Part shown: positions 23,170-30,619 of the stretch, one piece after another
Layout: each line of letters starts with the position of its first letter
Numbering within the stretch: position 1 is the first letter of the stretch
Assembly (NCBI GenBank): GCA_964545855.1
Contig: CAZJHD010000037.1
Span: forward strand, 1 to 43,228
Direction: 5' to 3'
From: CAZJHD01 sp964545855
GTDB lineage: Bacteria; Planctomycetota; UBA1135; JACQFD01
Length of the DNA stretch: 43,228 bases
Made by a program: the position numbers and the translations under genes
The notes under the pieces: generated by a model
Seen by the model: the letters and a program-made list of their open reading frames with translations, nothing else
Databases searched by the model: none
Told to the model about the DNA's origin: nothing

Positions 23170-24659
23170 ACCCGAGACGGTCGTCGTCTCCCGCCGCGGC
23201 CCGGGCCCGATGGTCCGGGCCGCGTCGTGTCGGGACCGCGCGCGCCGTCGCGTGGGCGGCGACGCTCCTCGCGACGCTCCCCGCGGCGGCCGCGGCCCAG
23301 ACCGGCTCGCGGCCCCGGGGAGTCCTCGATCTCGCCGTCGAGGTGGCGCGGCGCGACCACCCGGCGATCGACGCGGCGGAGGTCGCCGCGTCCATCGATC
23401 GCATCGCGGATCTGGCCCGCGCGCGGGCGGGGGAGGGCGCCGAGCCGGCGGCGCGCATCGAGGCGCTGCGGGCGGCGCTCTTCGACGACGCGAAGCTGGA
23501 GGCCGTGGCGACGCTCGACTCGCCGGAGAACCTCCACGTCGACTCCGTGCTGCGCTCGCGCCGCGGCTACTGCCTCTCCCTCTCCGTCGTGGCGCTCGCC
23601 GTCGCGGAGCGTCTCGGCATGCCGCTCCACGGCGTCGCGGCGCCGAATCATTTCTTCGTGCGATGGGACGACGGCCGCGTGCGCCGCAACCTCGAGCTCA
23701 CGCGCCGCGGTGCGGAGGTCACGGACGCCGAGTTCCGCGAGCGCATCGGAGAGGGGCTCACCGAGGGCTCCATCTACCTGCGCAACCTCGCGCCCGCCGA
23801 GCTGCGGGGCTTCCTCCTGCACAACCGCGGCTTCGCCGCGCTGGCGCAGGGGCGGCGGGAGGACGCGCGCGCCGACCTGGAGGAGGCCGTGCGGCTGCTC
23901 CCGGCGCTCCCCGAGGCGCACCGCAATCTGGGGGTGCTCCTCGGCGAGGAAGAGCGGTGGGCCGAGGCGCGCGACTCCTTCGACCGCGCGCTGCGGCTCC
24001 TGCCCTCCGACGCCGACGCGCTGGTGAATCGCGCACTCTGCCGATGGCGTCTGCGCGCGTTCGCCGGCGCCTTCGCCGACCTCGACGTCGCGCTGCTGGT
24101 CGATCCGGGACGGAGCCGCGCGGAGAAGCTCCGCACCGAGTGGCGGCACGAGCTGATGGAGCACGACTGGGACGCGTGGCAGGAGCTCGTCGTCGCGCCC
24201 CTGGAGAAGCCGCCGGGGAGTCTCGCGCCGGGGCTCTCGACGACCTTCTTCCGCGGCGTCGACCTCCGCGAGGTCGCGGGCCGGCGCGTCGACCGCGAGA
24301 TCGACTTCGACTGGCGGAACGCCGCGCCCATGCGGGGCGTGCCGGCGGACCGTTTCAGCGCGCGGTTCGAAGGCTGGCTGAAGCTCCCCCGCGACGGCGT
24401 CCACACGATCTTCCTCGTCGCGAACGACGGGGCGCGCTTCGAGATCGACGAGAAGCGGGTCCTCGACAACTGGCGCGACATGGGGTGGGACAACTGGTAC
24501 GGCACGACCGATCTCCGGCTCGTCGCCGGCTGGCACCGGCTCCGGATCGAGTTCTTCGACGCGAGCGGCGGAGCGCGCCTGCTGCTGCGGCTCGGCGTCG
24601 AGGGCGAGGAGAAGCCGCTGCGTCTCGCGGACCACCTGTTCCACCAGGCGGTGCGATAG
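23166..24659 (+). CDS. Exported SirB1-type transglutaminase-like / TPR / PA14 protein, 497 aa
   Basis: TTG start at 23166 overlaps the previous stop; it is the only start close to the signal peptide (WAATLLATLPAAAAAQTG). Residues about 55-220 match the SirB1/transglutaminase-like fold: Cys136 in RRGYCLSLSVVALAVAERLG and His162 in PNHFFVRWDD are the expected catalytic pair. Residues about 215-320 carry TPR-like repeats (HNRGFAALAQGRREDARADL, then AHRNLGVLLGEEERWAEARD). Residues about 355-490 resemble a PA14/GLEYA beta-sandwich (FEGWLKLPRDGVHTIFLVAND). A periplasmic or surface peptidase/acyltransferase binding sugars through PA14 is a reasonable inference; substrate unknown. Confidence 0.8.
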   Translation: MNPRRSSSPAAARARWSGPRRVGTARAVAWAATLLATLPAAAAAQTGSRPRGVLDLAVEVARRDHPAIDAAEVAASIDRIADLARARAGEGAEPAARIEALRAALFDDAKLEAVATLDSPENLHVDSVLRSRRGYCLSLSVVALAVAERLGMPLHGVAAPNHFFVRWDDGRVRRNLELTRRGAEVTDAEFRERIGEGLTEGSIYLRNLAPAELRGFLLHNRGFAALAQGRREDARADLEEAVRLLPALPEAHRNLGVLLGEEERWAEARDSFDRALRLLPSDADALVNRALCRWRLRAFAGAFADLDVALLVDPGRSRAEKLRTEWRHELMEHDWDAWQELVVAPLEKPPGSLAPGLSTTFFRGVDLREVAGRRVDREIDFDWRNAAPMRGVPADRFSARFEGWLKLPRDGVHTIFLVANDGARFEIDEKRVLDNWRDMGWDNWYGTTDLRLVAGWHRLRIEFFDASGGARLLLRLGVEGEEKPLRLADHLFHQAVR

Positions 24660-24700
24660 CGGACGACGCGGAAGGACGCCGAGGAGCGTGTGCCCGTCGC

Positions 24701-25198
24701 TCAGGGGGACGTCCGCATCGGCGCGCCCGTCGCGGTCGCGATCAGCTCGCCCAGGCGTCGCTGCCGGTAGTCGAAGACGCGCTCCAAGTCCGGGCGCACG
24801 AAGAACCGCTCGATCAGCTTCCCGCCGAGCACGTCGTAGCGCACCGAGTCGCGGACGAGGGTCTCGTCGCCGACGGCTTCGAACGCGTGCTCATGCACCC
24901 AGAGCCGGTACGGCCCGCGCACCTGCTCGTCGACGAAGCGACGGGGCGGATCCCAGGCGCGGATCCGGCTGCGCCAACGAACGGGGATCCCGCGGATGCG
25001 CAGCCGGTAGTCGATGAGCGTTCCTTCGCCGATCGCCGGCGTCGACGTGCCGACGACCTGGAACCGCAGCCAGGGCGGAGTCAGAGCCTCGAGGTTGCGT
25101 GGGTCCGAGAAGAAGCGGAATACCTCCGCGCGCGGCAGCGGCACGCGCTGCTCGCGTACGAGCGTGAACCCGCGTCCTCCGAGGAGTGCGTCGCTCAC
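24701..25198 (-). CDS. SRPBCC (START-like) family protein, 165 aa
   Basis: GTG start at 25198, with GAGAGG about 10 nt upstream. The Bet v1/START-like fold is recognisable from LVREQRVPLPRAEVFRFFSD at the N-terminus, LTPPWLRFQV, IDYRLRIRGIPVRWRSRI, and the C-terminal amphipathic helix LERVFDYRQRRLGEL. The closest remembered subgroup is the cell-division-inhibitor-like/cyclase-type SRPBCC proteins often found with SDR epimerases. These pockets bind hydrophobic ligands. A motif TGCATCC-N16-CGAAG lies about 100 nt upstream on this strand, matching three others nearby, so it is predicted to be in the ECF sigma regulon. Confidence 0.82.
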   Translation of the reverse strand: MSDALLGGRGFTLVREQRVPLPRAEVFRFFSDPRNLEALTPPWLRFQVVGTSTPAIGEGTLIDYRLRIRGIPVRWRSRIRAWDPPRRFVDEQVRGPYRLWVHEHAFEAVGDETLVRDSVRYDVLGGKLIERFFVRPDLERVFDYRQRRLGELIATATGAPMRTSP

Positions 25199-25301
25199 GG
25201 CGCGCCTCTCGACGGGGTCGCGCGCTCCGCGGCGCCGGCCGGCGGCGGAGTCGGGGAGAGGGAGGAGCGTCGAGTCGTGCTCATGGGTGCTTCCAGGGGG
25301 A

Positions 25302-25329
25302 CTTCGCGCCGTCGTGGACTCCGGATGCA
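25302..25329 (-). promoter_or_regulatory. Predicted ECF promoter for the SRPBCC gene
   Basis: On the minus strand: TGCATCC (25329-25323), 16 nt, then CGAAG (25306-25302). Shared with three promoters in this region. Predicted from the motif repetition, not measured. Confidence 0.6.
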
Positions 25330-25369
25330 TCGGAGACACCGAGCGCGCGCGCCGCGCAGCCGGAATCCC

Positions 25370-25398
25370 TGCATCCACGGGTCCCGCGGCGGCGAATC
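25370..25398 (+). promoter_or_regulatory. Predicted ECF promoter for the DUF378 gene
   Basis: TGCATCC (25370-25376), 16-nt spacer, CGAATC (25393-25398). The ATG at 25439 is preceded by GGAGGA at 25425-25430, so the leader would be about 35 nt. The opposite-strand motif lies exactly 40 nt away. Confidence 0.62.
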
Positions 25399-25438
25399 GC
25401 TGGGTGAACCCCGAATCCAATCTCGGAGGAATCGCACC

Positions 25439-25663
25439 ATGAAGCTCGTCGACATTCTCGCAGCCGTCCTTCTCGTCGTCGGAGGCCTCAACTGGGGTCT
25501 CGTCGGCATCCTCGAGTTCGATCTCGTCGCCTCGATCCTCGGAGCCGGCTCCGTGCCCGCCCGCATGGTCTACGCGCTGGTCGGAATCTCCGCCGTCTAC
25601 CAGGCCCTCGGCCTCCGCTCGATCCAGCACCGCTGGATGGTCGGCGCGATGAAGCCCGCCTGA
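25439..25663 (+). CDS. DUF378 small membrane protein, 74 aa
   Basis: ATG with GGAGGA 8 nt upstream. Two or three transmembrane helices (LVDILAAVLLVVGGLNWGLV, then PARMVYALVGISAVYQAL) with the NWGLVG motif typical of DUF378, an inner-membrane family often induced by stress. The C-terminal HRWMVGAMKPA is short and basic. It stands alone between a predicted ECF promoter and a strong terminator, hence a monocistronic unit of the proposed regulon. Function of the family is unknown. Confidence 0.88.
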   Translation: MKLVDILAAVLLVVGGLNWGLVGILEFDLVASILGAGSVPARMVYALVGISAVYQALGLRSIQHRWMVGAMKPA

Positions 25664-25683
25664 CCTCGCGAGTCGACCGAGAG

Positions 25684-25745
25684 GCGCTGCCTCCGTCCCG
25701 CCCGGCCTTCGGCGCCGACACGCGGGACGGAGGCAGCGCTCTTTC
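25684..25745 (+). terminator. Strong rho-independent terminator after DUF378
   Basis: A perfect 18-bp stem: 25684-25701 pairs with 25722-25739 (core CTGCCTCCGTCCCGC / GCGGGACGGAGGCAG), loop of 20 nt, followed by TCTTTCC. It also faces the convergent end of the SDR gene. Confidence 0.85.
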
Positions 25746-25785
25746 CTGGGCGGTGTCTCCGCGTCGCGCGGCCGCCGCGCCGGTG

Positions 25786-27333
25786 TCAGCGCCCGGAGGT
25801 GAGATTCGGAGGCGTCCTCACGCGCACGGCCGCGGGACGCACGGGAGACTCGGGCGCGCCGCCCTCGGCCGCGCGACGGATGCCCGCCAGCATTCCCCGG
25901 AAGACGATCCGGTGGAACGGCAGGACCGCATACCAATAGGCGAGCCCTCCGAGACCTCGCGGGACGAAGCGCGCCGTCTGCAGGAGGCGCGTCGATGCCG
26001 GTGCACCCGGCGCGGTGGCCGGGATCTCCTCGAGATCGAAGGCGAGCTCCGCTTCACCCGGCATCCGCATCTCCGCTCGGAGCGTCAGACGGCGCGGCGC
26101 CTCCACCTCGACGACGCGCCAGAAGTCGAGGGCGTCGCCGAAGGAGACGCGCTCGGGATCGCGCCGCCCGCGCCGGAGACCGGGGCCGCCCACGAGCCGG
26201 TCCATCCAACCGCGGAGCCGCCAGAGCCAGTCGGCGGCATACCAGCCGTGACCGCCTCCGACCCGGCAGACGGCGCGGAACACCGTTTCCGGCGGCGCCT
26301 CCACGTCGATGCGCCATCGGTCGTCGAATGCGGTGCCGCCGGCCCAATCGGGGTCGCCGCCGATGGGGCTGGCGTCGCTCCAGGACGTCTCGACTCCGCC
26401 GAGCCGCACGGTGCGGAGCGCCCGCTCGATCGCCTCTCGCACCGTGAGCAGCCGCGACGGCATGAGCCGGCGCGCCTCGTCGTCGGGGCAGACGACCTCG
26501 TTGCGGAGTCCCTCCGCGAGCGGGCGCGCGACGCGATGGCTCACGGGCGTCACGAGGTGGATCCAGAGGGAGCTGAGCCGCGGCGTCAGCACCGGGAGCG
26601 GCACGATCCACCGGCGCCGGAGACCCAGCGCCTCGGCGACGCACTGCATCAACTCGCGGTACGTGAGCACGTCCGGTCCACCGATCGCGATCGTCCTTCC
26701 CGCCGTGGCCGGGACCCCGAGGCAGGCGACGAGGTAGTGCAGCACGTCGCGGATGGCGATCGGCTGGCAGCGCGTGCCGACCCAGCGCGGCGTGACCATC
26801 ACCGGCAGCCGCTCGACGAGGTAGCGCAGGATCTCGAAGGAGGCCGAGCCGGAGCCGAGGATCACGGCGGCGCGGAGCACCGTGACGGGCACGCCGGTCG
26901 ACCCGAGGACCTCCTCGACCTCGCGGCGCGACGCGAGGTGCTCGCTCAGGCCCGCGCCGGTCTCCCCGAGGCCGCCCAGGTAGACGATCCGCTCGACGCG
27001 CGACGCGGCGGCGGCGCGCGCGAAGTCACCGGCGAGCCGACGATCCTGCTCCGAGTAGTCGGCGCCCGCCACCAGCATCGAGTGGATCAGGTAGTAGGCA
27101 GCGCGGCATCCCTGAAGAGCGCGACCGAGGGCCTCCGGGTCGCCCGCGTCTCCCTTCAGCAGCGCGACACGCGGATGGTTCGACCAGGGGCGCGCCAGGA
27201 GCTTCCGAGGATCGCGTGCGAGGCAGCGCACCGTGAATCCGGCCTCCAGGAGCCTCGGCACGAGCCGACCTCCGATGTAGCCGGAAGCACCCGTCACGAG
27301 AATCGTCGGGCGCGTGGAAGGAGACGAGGTCAT
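25786..27333 (-). CDS. NAD(P)-binding SDR fused to SRPBCC-like DUF2867 domain, 515 aa
   Basis: ATG at 27333 chosen; an upstream start at 27408 lies inside a terminator hairpin and is rejected. Residues 10-17 region TILVTGASGYIGG is the extended-SDR Rossmann nucleotide motif; LIHSMLVAGADYSEQD and RIVYLGGLGE follow as in NmrA/atypical SDR proteins. Residues about 350-500 are a DUF2867-like module (WYAADWLWRLRGWMDRLVGG, GDALDFWRVVEVEAPRRL, GGLAYWYAVLPFHRIVF). Such fusions occur in light- and stress-regulated clusters. No copy of the TGCATCC motif is upstream; expression may come from read-through of the FAS1 transcript. Confidence 0.88.
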   Translation of the reverse strand: MTSSPSTRPTILVTGASGYIGGRLVPRLLEAGFTVRCLARDPRKLLARPWSNHPRVALLKGDAGDPEALGRALQGCRAAYYLIHSMLVAGADYSEQDRRLAGDFARAAAASRVERIVYLGGLGETGAGLSEHLASRREVEEVLGSTGVPVTVLRAAVILGSGSASFEILRYLVERLPVMVTPRWVGTRCQPIAIRDVLHYLVACLGVPATAGRTIAIGGPDVLTYRELMQCVAEALGLRRRWIVPLPVLTPRLSSLWIHLVTPVSHRVARPLAEGLRNEVVCPDDEARRLMPSRLLTVREAIERALRTVRLGGVETSWSDASPIGGDPDWAGGTAFDDRWRIDVEAPPETVFRAVCRVGGGHGWYAADWLWRLRGWMDRLVGGPGLRRGRRDPERVSFGDALDFWRVVEVEAPRRLTLRAEMRMPGEAELAFDLEEIPATAPGAPASTRLLQTARFVPRGLGGLAYWYAVLPFHRIVFRGMLAGIRRAAEGGAPESPVRPAAVRVRTPPNLTSGR

Positions 27334-27386
27334 GGCTGAGGATTCGAGATTCAAGACCGTGCGACGCCTGGACTGGAAACGAAAGC

Positions 27387-27422
27387 GGGGGAGCTCCGCT
27401 AGGACCATCGCGGAGCTCCCCC
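27387..27422 (-). terminator. Terminator after the FAS1 gene
   Basis: GGGGGAGCTCCGC (27387-27399) pairs perfectly with GCGGAGCTCCCCC (27410-27422), 10-nt loop. Read on the minus strand it is followed by GCTTTCGTTTCC, a T-rich tail, so it ends the FAS1 transcript before the SDR gene. Confidence 0.75.
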
Positions 27423-27442
27423 TCGAATCGGACGAACGTCGT

Positions 27443-28372
27443 TCAGGGGAGAAGCACGGTGTCGATCACGTGGATCACGCCGTTCGTCGTCTCGATGTCG
27501 GCCTTCACGACCTTGGCGTTGCCGACCTGCGCGCCGTCCTTCCCGACGCGGATCTTCAGCATGTGGCCCTCGAGGGTCTTCACTTCGCCGTTCGCGAGCT
27601 GGTCGGAGTACACGCGTCCCGCCACGACGTGGAACTTCAGGATGGACGTCAGCTTCGCGCGGCTCGCCGGCTCGAGGAGCGACTCGACCGTTCCCTTCGG
27701 CAGCGCGGCGAAGGCCGCGTCCGTCGGCGCGAAGACGGTGAAGGGACCCTTCCCCTGGAGCGGCTCCACGAGGGAGGCAGCCGTCAGCGCCGCGGCGAGC
27801 GTCTCGAACTGGCCCGCGCCGACGGCCGTTCCGACGATGTCCTTGCTGGCGGGCATGAGCACGGTGTCGATCACGTGGATCACGCCGTTCGAGCACTCGA
27901 TGTCCGTCGTGACGACGCGCGCGCCGGCGACGCGGACCCCGGCCTCCTCCACCTGGATCGGGAGCCGCTGGCCGTTCAGGGCCGTGGCCGATCCGAGCTT
28001 CACCACCTGCGCCGCGGGCACTCGGCCGGAGACGACGTGGAAGGTGAGGACGTTCACGAGCGCGTCGCGGCTCTCGGGCGCGAGGAGTCCGTCGACGGCG
28101 CCCTTCGGCAGGCGCGCGAAAGCCTCGTCGGTGGGGGCGAACACGGTGAAGGGGCCCTCGCCCTTCAGCGTGTCGACGAGCTTCGCCGCCTTCAGGGCGG
28201 CGGCGAGCGTTCCGAACTTCCCGGCGCCGAGGGCCGTTTCGACGATGTCCTTCTTCATGGAGGAAGGACGCGTGCCCGGGGCGGTTGCGTGATCGTCGGC
28301 CGAAGCGAGGCCGGTGGCGGCGAACACGATGGCGGCGATGCCGAGACTGGAGAGGAGGAGCGTGGTCTTCAT
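27443..28372 (-). CDS. Exported protein with two fasciclin (FAS1) domains, 309 aa
   Basis: ATG at 28372; signal peptide (LLLSSLGIAAIVFAATGLASA). Two FAS1 domains follow, residues about 38-170 and 175-309, each with the H1 motif (GPFTVFAPTDEAFARLPKG; GPFTVFAPTDAAFAALPKG) and the H2 motif ending (NGVIHVIDTVLMP; NGVIHVIDTVLLP). The two halves are near-duplicates. FAS1 proteins mediate adhesion or bind small hydrophobic ligands at the cell surface. The upstream region carries a minus-strand TGCATCC-N17-CGAAG motif, so it is predicted to be driven by the ECF factor encoded divergently 226 nt away. Confidence 0.95.
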   Translation of the reverse strand: MKTTLLLSSLGIAAIVFAATGLASADDHATAPGTRPSSMKKDIVETALGAGKFGTLAAALKAAKLVDTLKGEGPFTVFAPTDEAFARLPKGAVDGLLAPESRDALVNVLTFHVVSGRVPAAQVVKLGSATALNGQRLPIQVEEAGVRVAGARVVTTDIECSNGVIHVIDTVLMPASKDIVGTAVGAGQFETLAAALTAASLVEPLQGKGPFTVFAPTDAAFAALPKGTVESLLEPASRAKLTSILKFHVVAGRVYSDQLANGEVKTLEGHMLKIRVGKDGAQVGNAKVVKADIETTNGVIHVIDTVLLP

Positions 28373-28433
28373 GGGTCGATGACGAATGGTCTTGGGTTCT
28401 GGTGGACGGTTCCCTTCGCGGGATCGAGGAGCT

Positions 28434-28462
28434 CTTCGTTGCCCTGTGCGGCCTCGGATGCA
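28434..28462 (-). promoter_or_regulatory. Predicted ECF promoter for the FAS1 gene
   Basis: On the minus strand: TGCATCC (28462-28456), 17 nt, CGAAG (28438-28434). The leader to the ATG at 28372 would be about 55 nt. Confidence 0.58.
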
Positions 28463-28502
28463 GCGGACCGCGAGGGGCTGCTTCGCGCGCGGCGCGCGCG
28501 CC

Positions 28503-28531
28503 TGCATCCAGAGGCGAGCGCCGAACGATTT
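28503..28531 (+). promoter_or_regulatory. Predicted autoregulated promoter of the ECF sigma operon
   Basis: TGCATCC (28503-28509), 16 nt, CGATTT (28526-28531), upstream of the sigma gene itself. Its opposite-strand twin at 28456-28462 is 40 nt away, the same gap as in the SRPBCC/DUF378 intergenic region. Confidence 0.6.
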
Positions 28532-28598
28532 GCCCTCCGCGATGCCCCTCGCGGTCCCGACCTCCCTCGGCTTGAGCACGCGGCGTGGTGGGCGCAAC

Positions 28599-29207
28599 AT
28601 GAGCCGCGAGTGCGCGCCCCATGACCTCCCGTGCAGCGAGCCCGTGCTCGTGAGCGAGCCGCCCACGCTGCTCGCTCGGGTCGCGTCCGGCGACGCGTCG
28701 GCGGTCGCGCAGCTGCTGGACCGCTACGGCGGCCTCGTCTGGTCGATCGTCCGCGGCCGGGTCGCGATCTCCTCCGCCGAGGACGCGGTCCAGGAGATCT
28801 TCATCGAGCTGTGGAAGCACGCGGATCGGTTCGATCCCGCCCAGGGGTCCGAGGCGACCTTCATCGCGACGATCGCGCGTCGCCGCCTCATCGATCATCA
28901 GCGGCGGGCGGGACGGCAGCGGCCCGCCGAGGAGATCGACGAACGCGTGGCGGAGGAGCCCCGGCCCGATGCGGTCGCTCTCACCGACGAAGCGCGTCTC
29001 GCGGCCCTGGAGATCGAGCGGCTGCCTCCCGACCAGCGGCGTGTGCTGCGCCTCGCGGTCGTGGACGGCTTGACGCATGCGCAGATCGCCACACGGACGC
29101 GCCTTCCCCTGGGCACCGTGAAGAGCCACGCGCGCCGCGGCCTCGACCGGATCCGCGCCCGCATCGCGTCCGACGAAGTCGAAGGCCCGCGGGAGCCGGC
29201 GCGATGA
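28599..29207 (+). CDS. ECF-type RNA polymerase sigma factor, 202 aa
   Basis: ATG at 28599; an in-frame ATG at 28542 would begin almost at the predicted transcription start and is less likely. Region 2: LLARVASGDASAVAQLLDRY, then AEDAVQEIFIELWKHADRFD. Region 4: LPPDQRRVLRLAVVDGLTHA, then GTVKSHARRGLDRIRARI. There is no extra C-terminal domain. It directs RNA polymerase to its own promoter set. Its stop overlaps the start of a 75-residue ORF by ATGA, and a B12-binding sensor follows, so all three are cotranscribed. No classic zinc-binding anti-sigma gene is present, which makes the downstream genes the candidates for control. Confidence 0.93.
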   Translation: MSRECAPHDLPCSEPVLVSEPPTLLARVASGDASAVAQLLDRYGGLVWSIVRGRVAISSAEDAVQEIFIELWKHADRFDPAQGSEATFIATIARRRLIDHQRRAGRQRPAEEIDERVAEEPRPDAVALTDEARLAALEIERLPPDQRRVLRLAVVDGLTHAQIATRTRLPLGTVKSHARRGLDRIRARIASDEVEGPREPAR

Positions 29208-29431
29208 GGCGGCCCTCCGATCCTCGACGCGAGTCCGGCGGATCGTCGCGATCCGCGCGGCGATCGCCCGTGTCGCACGCGCGCGAGCGCGCCGCCGCGG
29301 CCGCCCACCAGGCGTTCGTCGCCGGCGCGCTCGAGCCGATGCCGGAGCCGTTGCGTGCGCGGATCGTGGCCGACGCGCTCGTGCGTCTTGCCAGCCGCCG
29401 AACTCCTCCCCTCCATCCGCTGGAGCCCTGA
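29204..29431 (+). CDS. Small coupled ORF, 75 aa, candidate sigma-control protein
   Basis: ATG overlaps the sigma stop (ATGA) and the next gene begins 1 nt after its stop, so it is locked into the operon. The N-terminal half is Arg/Ser-rich and probably disordered; residues about 45-66 (PMPEPLRARIVADALVRLAS) form one amphipathic helix. No Cys/His zinc motif and no membrane segment, so it is not a classical anti-sigma factor. I recognise no family. A helical peptide that binds the sigma factor or the B12 protein is possible. Confidence 0.5.
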   Translation: MRRPSDPRRESGGSSRSARRSPVSHARERAAAAAHQAFVAGALEPMPEPLRARIVADALVRLASRRTPPLHPLEP

Positions 29432-29432
29432 C

Positions 29433-30506
29433 ATGGATCGCCGAGGCGAATTCGTCGCGTCCCTCCTGGAAGCTTCGCCGCGCGCGTTCGCCGCGGGGGC
29501 GGTCGCGCGCCTCCGCCAAGGCTCTTCCGACGACTTGGGCGACGACGGCGCGTTCTCCCTGCTCCTCGCCGACATGGAGCTGCGCGTCCGGAGCCTGGCG
29601 GAATCGCTCGCCGCCGGGCGTCCCGAGCTGCTCCGGCTCGATGTGGAATGGCTGCGCGAGACCTACGCCGCGCGCGGCCTCTCCCTCGCGCTCGTCGAGC
29701 AGGGACTGCGGTGCCTCCGCCAGGAGCTCGACGAGAGCCTCCCGAAGGACGCAGCGCGCCTCGCCGTCGAGCACCTCGATGCGGCGCTCGTCGGGCTCGA
29801 CGCCGTGCCGGCGCCACCGGCGAGTCCCCTGGAAGCAGAGGGTCCGCACGCGGACCTCGCGCGGAAGCTCGCCGTCGCCGCGCTCGAGGGCCGCGGCGGA
29901 GACGCGGCGGCGCTGGTGCTCGGAGCTCTGGAGGAGGGGAGCGGCCTCGCGGAGATCCACGACCTCGTCATCGGGCCGACCCAGGTGGAGATCGGCCGTC
30001 TCTGGCAGATGGGGGAGATCCACGCCGCCGAGGAGCACCTCGCGTCGCGCATCGTGGAGACGTCGCTCGTGCTCTTGCACACACGAGCGCCGCGCGCGAA
30101 GGACACGGGCCGCAGCGTCCTCACGGCGTCGGTGCCGGGCAACCTGCACGACATCGGCGCGCGGATGATCGCCGGCTGCTTCGAAGCCGCCGGGTGGCGC
30201 TCCTACTTCCTCGGCGCCGACACGCCGGGCGCCGACCTGGTCCTCGCCGTGGACGAGTTCGCGCCCGACGTCGTGGCGCTCTCCGTGGGTCTCGGCTTCC
30301 AGATCCAGACCACGGCGCGCCTCGTCGCCGACCTCGGCGCGCGGTCGGGCCCGCCAGTGCCCGTCCTCGTCGGCGGACGCGTCTTCCGCGCGATCCCCGA
30401 CCTGTGGAAGACCGTCGGTGCCGACGCGACGGCGCGTTCCGGCGCCGAGGCGGTGCGCGAGGCGGAGAGGCTGTTGCGAGACGCGCGCGCGAAGCGACGG
30501 CCGTAG
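29433..30506 (+). CDS. CarH-like cobalamin-binding photosensor domain protein without HTH, 357 aa
   Basis: ATG 1 nt after the upstream stop. Residues 1-130 are an all-helical domain, not the MerR HTH seen in CarH/LitR. Residues about 145-230 are the four-helix B12-cap: Trp191 and Glu201-His202 form the W-x9-EH signature that marks photosensory adenosylcobalamin proteins. Residues about 230-350 are the Rossmann B12-binding domain, with His239 in PGNLHDIGARM as the likely lower axial ligand; the usual Asp of DxHxxG is Asn. The spacing Trp191-His239 (48) is close to CarH (46). Located behind an ECF sigma gene, it could release or hold the sigma factor in response to light or B12. Confidence 0.82.
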   Translation: MDRRGEFVASLLEASPRAFAAGAVARLRQGSSDDLGDDGAFSLLLADMELRVRSLAESLAAGRPELLRLDVEWLRETYAARGLSLALVEQGLRCLRQELDESLPKDAARLAVEHLDAALVGLDAVPAPPASPLEAEGPHADLARKLAVAALEGRGGDAAALVLGALEEGSGLAEIHDLVIGPTQVEIGRLWQMGEIHAAEEHLASRIVETSLVLLHTRAPRAKDTGRSVLTASVPGNLHDIGARMIAGCFEAAGWRSYFLGADTPGADLVLAVDEFAPDVVALSVGLGFQIQTTARLVADLGARSGPPVPVLVGGRVFRAIPDLWKTVGADATARSGAEAVREAERLLRDARAKRRP

Positions 30507-30619
30507 ACGACGGCGTGCCGCGGGCGGCTTCGGGACTCCCTGGAATCCCGCTGATGGGCCGCGCGGCGGGGCTGCGTCCAGGCCGGCGTACCGCCCGCCC
30601 GCCCGTGCTCCGGCTCACG

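Noticed and set aside
25323..25376. GGATGCA...TGCATCC as one long operator palindrome
   Set aside because: Each half has its own CGAW box 16-17 nt further out and faces its own gene, so two divergent promoters explain it better. An operator role on top is not excluded.
27334..27408. An upstream start that would lengthen the SDR gene by 25 residues
   Set aside because: The start codon lies inside the loop of a perfect terminator hairpin (27387-27422), so the ATG at 27333 next to the Rossmann motif is more likely.
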